Origin: an uncultured Clostridia bacterium
GTDB taxonomy: Bacteria; Bacillota; Clostridia; Oscillospirales; UBA644
Direction of reading: 5' to 3'
Assembly (NCBI GenBank): GCA_904502105.1
Contig: CAJGDF010000049.1
Location: 1-9,709, forward strand
Length of the DNA: 9,709 nucleotides
Made by a program: the position numbers and the translations under genes
Shown: positions 6,915 through 9,709 of the stretch, piece by piece
How positions within the stretch are numbered: the first letter of the stretch is position 1
How the letters are laid out: every line of letters starts with the position of its first letter
Notes under the pieces: model-generated
What the model was told of the DNA's origin: nothing
Database searches by the model: none
Seen by the model: only the letters and a program-made list of their open reading frames with translations

Positions 6915-8378
6915 TTATTTTTCATTGGGGTGACGTCTTCTTAACTCAGCAGCGCCGTCTGCTCTGCCTGTCTGTTCAAGACGTCTGCAATATTCTTCAA
7001 GATGACCTCTTGTATGATACGGACCGCCTTCCCTGACAACCGTCCATAGCGGATCTATGTCGTCCTGCATGGTCTGCATCATATCATCATGCCATTCATT
7101 GAGATAATATACGGCTTTTTCGCAAAGTGAGCGTTCTTTTTCGGCGAGATCAAACTGTTCGTGAGGATCATCCTTTACATTGAAAAGCATTTCTTTCGGA
7201 TAAAGATGATAACCGTCATGATATGTTCGCATATAGATGTAATCACCGAAACGAACTCCTCTCTGGCAAAGATGTGCACACTGAGAAAGAATCAGATACT
7301 CTCGTTTTTCAGCTTCATTATCGACTTTTGCATCAACACACGAAGCATAAGATGAGCCGTCCCAAAGCGGACTTTTATCTGCATTGAAAAGCTCTGCCAG
7401 CGTTGGTATAAGGTCGAGATTATAATGAAGACCGTCGTCTGTTCCTACTTTTCCGCCGGGCCACTTTATTATCATAGGAATTCGGCAGTTTACATAGTCG
7501 GCAGTTGCATGCTCGGCATAAAGACCGAGCTCACCGATATTTTCGGCATGATCCGCACTAACGATAATAGCCGTTTCTTCATAAACCCCTGCTTTTTTAA
7601 GAGCATCAAGGATATACCCGATATGCATATCCATATAAAGAATACCCGTATCATAACCGTCAAATATTCTGCGGAGCCCTGCCCTGTCAACTACCTCTCC
7701 CGGATGTCGGGGCAAATTGGGATTTTCGTTACTGTTATACATACCGATCTCCCGTGCGGAGTGAGGACCGACATGTCGGATATGTTCTGCCAAAACATCA
7801 TCGGTTATCCAATCGGGAAGAGGATCGTCGGCAAAAGGTTCTCCGAAAGACAGCGGAGCCCTGTACGGAGTATGAGCATCCCAGAAATTAACATGGAGGT
7901 ACCAGTTATCGGTATTTGCATTACGTTCCAACCAATCAAGGACAGTCGGTGAAACCTGCTCGGCTGATTCTCCGCCGCAGCAGCCGGTATTATACATTTC
8001 GTTAAATCCCGCATAAAACTGCCAACAAGAATGACGTTCGGCAAACGGGCTTACAAGTACGGTTCTCATCCCCTGTCTGCGGAGAAATCCGGGGAGACTT
8101 GAGGTGTTTAGATTATCGGAGAAATCACGGGGGTACCCTTCTCTGCGCATATCAGCAGCAGTTCCGCCGTGTCCGACAACACCGGTATGAATACCGAAAC
8201 GTCCTGTCATAAGCGCATTTCTTGATGGAAGACAAGGCGCATCCGAGCAGTAGTATTCGTTAAACCGAACCCCGTCTTTTGCAATCGAATCTATATTCGG
8301 AGACGTGTTTCGATGATAACCGTAACATCCGAGATGATCGGGACGAAGAGTGTCAAGATCGAGATAAAGTATTCGCAT
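6915..8378 (-). CDS. Cys-type sulfatase (formylglycine-dependent), cytoplasmic
   Basis: This 487-residue type I sulfatase hydrolyses a sulfate ester from an unknown small or oligomeric substrate. The signature CLPSRNALMTGR (49-60) has the C-x-P-S-R core whose C49 must be converted to formylglycine. In anaerobes that is normally done by a radical-SAM maturase (anSME), which is not in this window. Metal-site residues include D7 and D9 (YLDLDTLRPDH) and D276-H277 (SADHAENIGELG). NFWDAHTPY (164-172) and K305 (IIKWPGG) fit substrate/sulfate-binding positions. There is no signal peptide: the protein begins directly with the first beta strand MRILYLDLD. It therefore acts inside the cell, presumably on an imported substrate. 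AAGGGG lies before the ATG. The subfamily is not assignable by eye, and phosphonate-monoester-hydrolase-like activity is a possible alternative. Confidence 0.92.
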   Translation of the reverse strand: MRILYLDLDTLRPDHLGCYGYHRNTSPNIDSIAKDGVRFNEYYCSDAPCLPSRNALMTGRFGIHTGVVGHGGTAADMRREGYPRDFSDNLNTSSLPGFLRRQGMRTVLVSPFAERHSCWQFYAGFNEMYNTGCCGGESAEQVSPTVLDWLERNANTDNWYLHVNFWDAHTPYRAPLSFGEPFADDPLPDWITDDVLAEHIRHVGPHSAREIGMYNSNENPNLPRHPGEVVDRAGLRRIFDGYDTGILYMDMHIGYILDALKKAGVYEETAIIVSADHAENIGELGLYAEHATADYVNCRIPMIIKWPGGKVGTDDGLHYNLDLIPTLAELFNADKSPLWDGSSYASCVDAKVDNEAEKREYLILSQCAHLCQRGVRFGDYIYMRTYHDGYHLYPKEMLFNVKDDPHEQFDLAEKERSLCEKAVYYLNEWHDDMMQTMQDDIDPLWTVVREGGPYHTRGHLEEYCRRLEQTGRADGAAELRRRHPNEK

Positions 8379-8410
8379 TTTGATCCCCTTTCCGTATGTA
8401 TGTTATATAC

Positions 8411-8443
8411 AAAAAGACCCCGTGCAATAAGCAAGGGGTCTTT
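8411..8443 (-). terminator. Intrinsic terminator of tRNA-Thr
   Basis: On the minus strand AAAGACCCC pairs perfectly with GGGGTCTTT. The stem extends past one mismatch by TGC/GCA around a five-base loop, and is followed by TTTTT. The 5' arm begins at the final A of the tRNA's encoded CCA, so the terminator abuts the tRNA with no spacer. Confidence 0.93.
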
Positions 8444-8518
8444 GGAGCTGGTAATCGGATTTGAACCGATGACCTGTTCATTACGAGTGAACTGCTCTAC
8501 CTACTGAGCCATACCAGC
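8443..8518 (-). tRNA. tRNA-Thr (anticodon CGU)
   Basis: This is a complete 76-base cloverleaf. Acceptor GCTGGTA pairs with TACCAGC, followed by discriminator T and an encoded CCA. The D-arm has GCTC/GAGC, the anticodon stem is GTTCA/TGAAC around loop CTCGTAA (anticodon CGT in DNA, reading ACG), the variable loop is AGGTC, and the T-arm is ATCGG-TTCAAAT-CCGAT. It is a single gene with its own promoter and terminator. Confidence 0.97.
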
Positions 8519-8529
8519 GAACTCTTGGT

Positions 8530-8558
8530 ATTATAGCACAGTTCCCCTTGGATTTCAA
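8530..8558 (-). promoter_or_regulatory. Sigma70 promoter of tRNA-Thr
   Basis: On the minus strand TTGAAA (8553-8558) is followed by a 17-base spacer and a perfect TATAAT (8530-8535), with a TG one base upstream making an extended -10. Transcription would start about 5 bases before the mature tRNA 5' end. Confidence 0.93.
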
Positions 8559-8605
8559 GATGTCTTTTGTAAAAATTCTGCAACATTTGGAAATGAAGCA
8601 AAATC

Positions 8606-8619
8606 AACGGTTAACCGTT
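8606..8619. repeat. 14-bp perfect palindrome over the DUF1667 stop codon
   Basis: AACGGTTAACCGTT reads identically on both strands and contains the TAA stop of the DUF1667 gene. As RNA it gives only a 5-bp stem with a 4-base loop and a weak following GATTTT, so at best it is a poor terminator. It may be a protein site or chance. Confidence 0.5.
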
Positions 8620-8979
8620 ATGAGTAGCAATAATATTTATACCTGTACCCGCAACATTTTCAATAATAACATCGCCCATTTTAACGGGAGATACAACCTT
8701 AACATCTCTGATCTGTTTCATACATTCAAACAGAGAAGCTTTGGGTACGGGCTTTTCGCTTTTAACGGGAAGACGGGCAAATTCGCCGCCGCTAATTCTC
8801 ACGGTTGAAGTTAAAACTCTTTCGGGATTAACAACCTCCGCTGACGCATATTTCAAACCTCTGGGGCATTTATTGTTTCTTACTTCTTTAACTGTCTGCA
8901 CGCCGTTTTCAAGCTCGTGATCAACCTCGATCTCACAACCGACGGGACAGATAACACATGTTACTTTTGTTGTCTGCAT
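8611..8979 (-). CDS. DUF1667 protein, glycerol-3-phosphate dehydrogenase-associated small Fe-S-like protein
   Basis: This 122-residue protein belongs to the DUF1667 family, usually encoded right after the FAD/NAD oxidoreductase of anaerobic glycerol-3-phosphate dehydrogenase clusters in Firmicutes. Four cysteines, C8, C11, C15 (CVICPVGC) and C38 (NKCPRG), are spaced like a [4Fe-4S] site. The following stretch (CPRGLKYASAEVVNPERVLTSTVR) resembles the N-terminal iron-sulfur module of molybdopterin oxidoreductases. An electron-transfer role beside the flavoprotein is likely but inferred. It begins 21 bases after the upstream stop with a strong GGGGAGGG ribosome site. The stop lies inside a short palindrome. 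Confidence 0.88.
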   Translation of the reverse strand: MQTTKVTCVICPVGCEIEVDHELENGVQTVKEVRNNKCPRGLKYASAEVVNPERVLTSTVRISGGEFARLPVKSEKPVPKASLFECMKQIRDVKVVSPVKMGDVIIENVAGTGINIIATHNG

Positions 8980-9000
8980 AATGATCTTCGCCCTCCCCTA

Positions 9001-9709
9001 TTATAAAGCATTAACGTAATCAGCGGCAGCTTTACCTGCAAGAAGGCTGTCTTTTGTTACGTTATCAACAAGGTCGTAAACTTTAAGTACGTTGCCGCAA
9101 GCAAAAACACCGGGAACAGAAGTTGCAAAATTACCTTCGTTTACAGGACCTCTTGTTTTCGGGTCAATAGCTATACCGGCACTTCTGGATACTTCGTTTT
9201 CAGGGATAAGTCCGACAGAAAGAAGAACCGTATCGCATTCAACATATTCTTCGGTACCGCTGATGGGCATAAGATTTTCGTCTACGGAAGCGACTGTTAT
9301 ACCTTCAACACGTTCTTTACCGTGAATTTCAACAGCAGTCTTGCTCAGGTGAAGAGGGATGCCGAAATCGTTAAGACACTGAACGATATTTCTTCTCAAA
9401 CCGCCGCTTTTAGGCATAATTTCATAAACACCTTTAACGGAAGCACCTTCGAGAGTCATACGTCTTGCCATGATAAGACCGATATCACCCGAACCGAGAA
9501 TAACCACGTTTTTACCGGGCATATGACCTTCGATATTAACAAGACGCTGAGCCGTACCTGCGGTATAAATACCGGAAGGACGTGTACCGGGAATACGGAG
9601 CATACCTCTTGTACGTTCACGGCAGCCCATAGCAAGAATTACCGCCTTTGCGTTTATCTCAACAACACCGAGCTCACTGTTGACAGCTTTGATGACACGG
9701 TCGGGAGAA
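9001..9709 (-). CDS. FAD/NAD(P)-dependent oxidoreductase (glp-type), 5' end cut by window
   Basis: The C-terminal 235 residues of a pyridine-nucleotide-disulfide-type flavoprotein are visible. The frame is open through the right edge and the true start lies outside; the first internal Met (MGCRERTRG) is not the start. Seen are ILAMGCRERTRG (end of the FAD domain), the NAD(P)-binding VVILGSGDIGLIMARR (visible residues 68-83), and the second FAD motif GVFACGNVLKVYDLVDNV near the end. As established for this family, it pairs with DUF1667 and usually with an FAD-dependent glycerol-3-phosphate dehydrogenase, and is thought to take electrons from glycerol 3-phosphate oxidation. That upstream gene would lie to the right. 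Specific partner and acceptor are inferred from the neighbour only. Confidence 0.9.
   Translation of the reverse strand, partial: SPDRVIKAVNSELGVVEINAKAVILAMGCRERTRGMLRIPGTRPSGIYTAGTAQRLVNIEGHMPGKNVVILGSGDIGLIMARRMTLEGASVKGVYEIMPKSGGLRRNIVQCLNDFGIPLHLSKTAVEIHGKERVEGITVASVDENLMPISGTEEYVECDTVLLSVGLIPENEVSRSAGIAIDPKTRGPVNEGNFATSVPGVFACGNVLKVYDLVDNVTKDSLLAGKAAADYVNAL

Noticed and set aside
8443..8518. tRNA-Thr as a phage or island integration site
   Set aside because: No integrase, no excisionase and no repeat of the tRNA 3' end were found elsewhere in the window.
8559..8605. Terminator for the glp-type operon between DUF1667 and the tRNA promoter
   Set aside because: Only a tiny CATTT/AAATG hairpin before ATTTTT can be drawn; its loop is too small and the stem too weak to call.
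9001..9630. Taking the Met at 9630 as the start of the flavoprotein
   Set aside because: The frame is open and homologous-looking up to the window edge (SPDRVIKAVNSELGVVEINA...), so the gene continues to the right.
1..9709. CRISPR array, insertion sequence, riboswitch or defence system
   Set aside because: No spaced direct repeats, transposase, terminal inverted repeats, conserved aptamer-like leader or nuclease/effector genes were seen. All intergenic gaps are shorter than about 170 bases.

Overview
The window comes from a low-to-moderate G+C anaerobic Firmicute, most likely a gut-type member of the Clostridia. This rests on AAGGAG-type ribosome sites, A+T-rich gaps, a type II (CoaW-like) pantothenate kinase, PocR-AraC regulation, an anaerobic glycerol-3-phosphate-dehydrogenase-type oxidoreductase with its DUF1667 partner, and a Cys-type sulfatase. 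The species cannot be fixed from the sequence. Every supported gene lies on the minus strand, so the window reads biologically from right to left.

Right edge (about 8611-9709): the 3' part of an FAD/NAD-dependent oxidoreductase followed by a small DUF1667 protein with a CxxC-x3-C...C cluster motif. This looks like the tail of a glycerol-3-phosphate (glp-type) operon. Next comes a free-standing tRNA-Thr(CGU) gene (8443-8518). It has a near-consensus sigma70 promoter on one side and a strong intrinsic terminator directly abutting its encoded CCA on the other.

Middle (about 6464-8378): a two-gene unit with a cytoplasmic Cys-type sulfatase and an unrecognised 106-residue protein. It ends in a clear hairpin terminator.

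Left (1-6408): a five-gene directional operon with gaps of 18-55 bases. The order is type II pantothenate kinase, PocR-domain AraC regulator, a medium-chain dehydrogenase resembling L-sorbose-1-phosphate reductase, a fusion of class II aldolase with a sorbitol-6-phosphate-dehydrogenase-like short-chain dehydrogenase, and the E2 subunit of a 2-oxoacid (pyruvate or acetoin type) dehydrogenase, cut by the window edge. My inference is an inducible catabolic unit. The two dehydrogenases and the aldolase domain would process a phosphorylated sugar or polyol. The E2 complex would turn the resulting 2-oxo compound into an acyl-CoA, and the pantothenate kinase would support CoA supply. The regulator would sense a small substrate or product. 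The substrate is not determined by the sequence.

Most worth a second look: the composition of this operon; the duplicated but zinc-ligand-less second lobe in the aldolase half; the tandem E3-binding-like motifs in E2; the five-cysteine PocR domain; and the sulfatase with its unknown partner, placed right behind a tRNA terminator with no obvious promoter.
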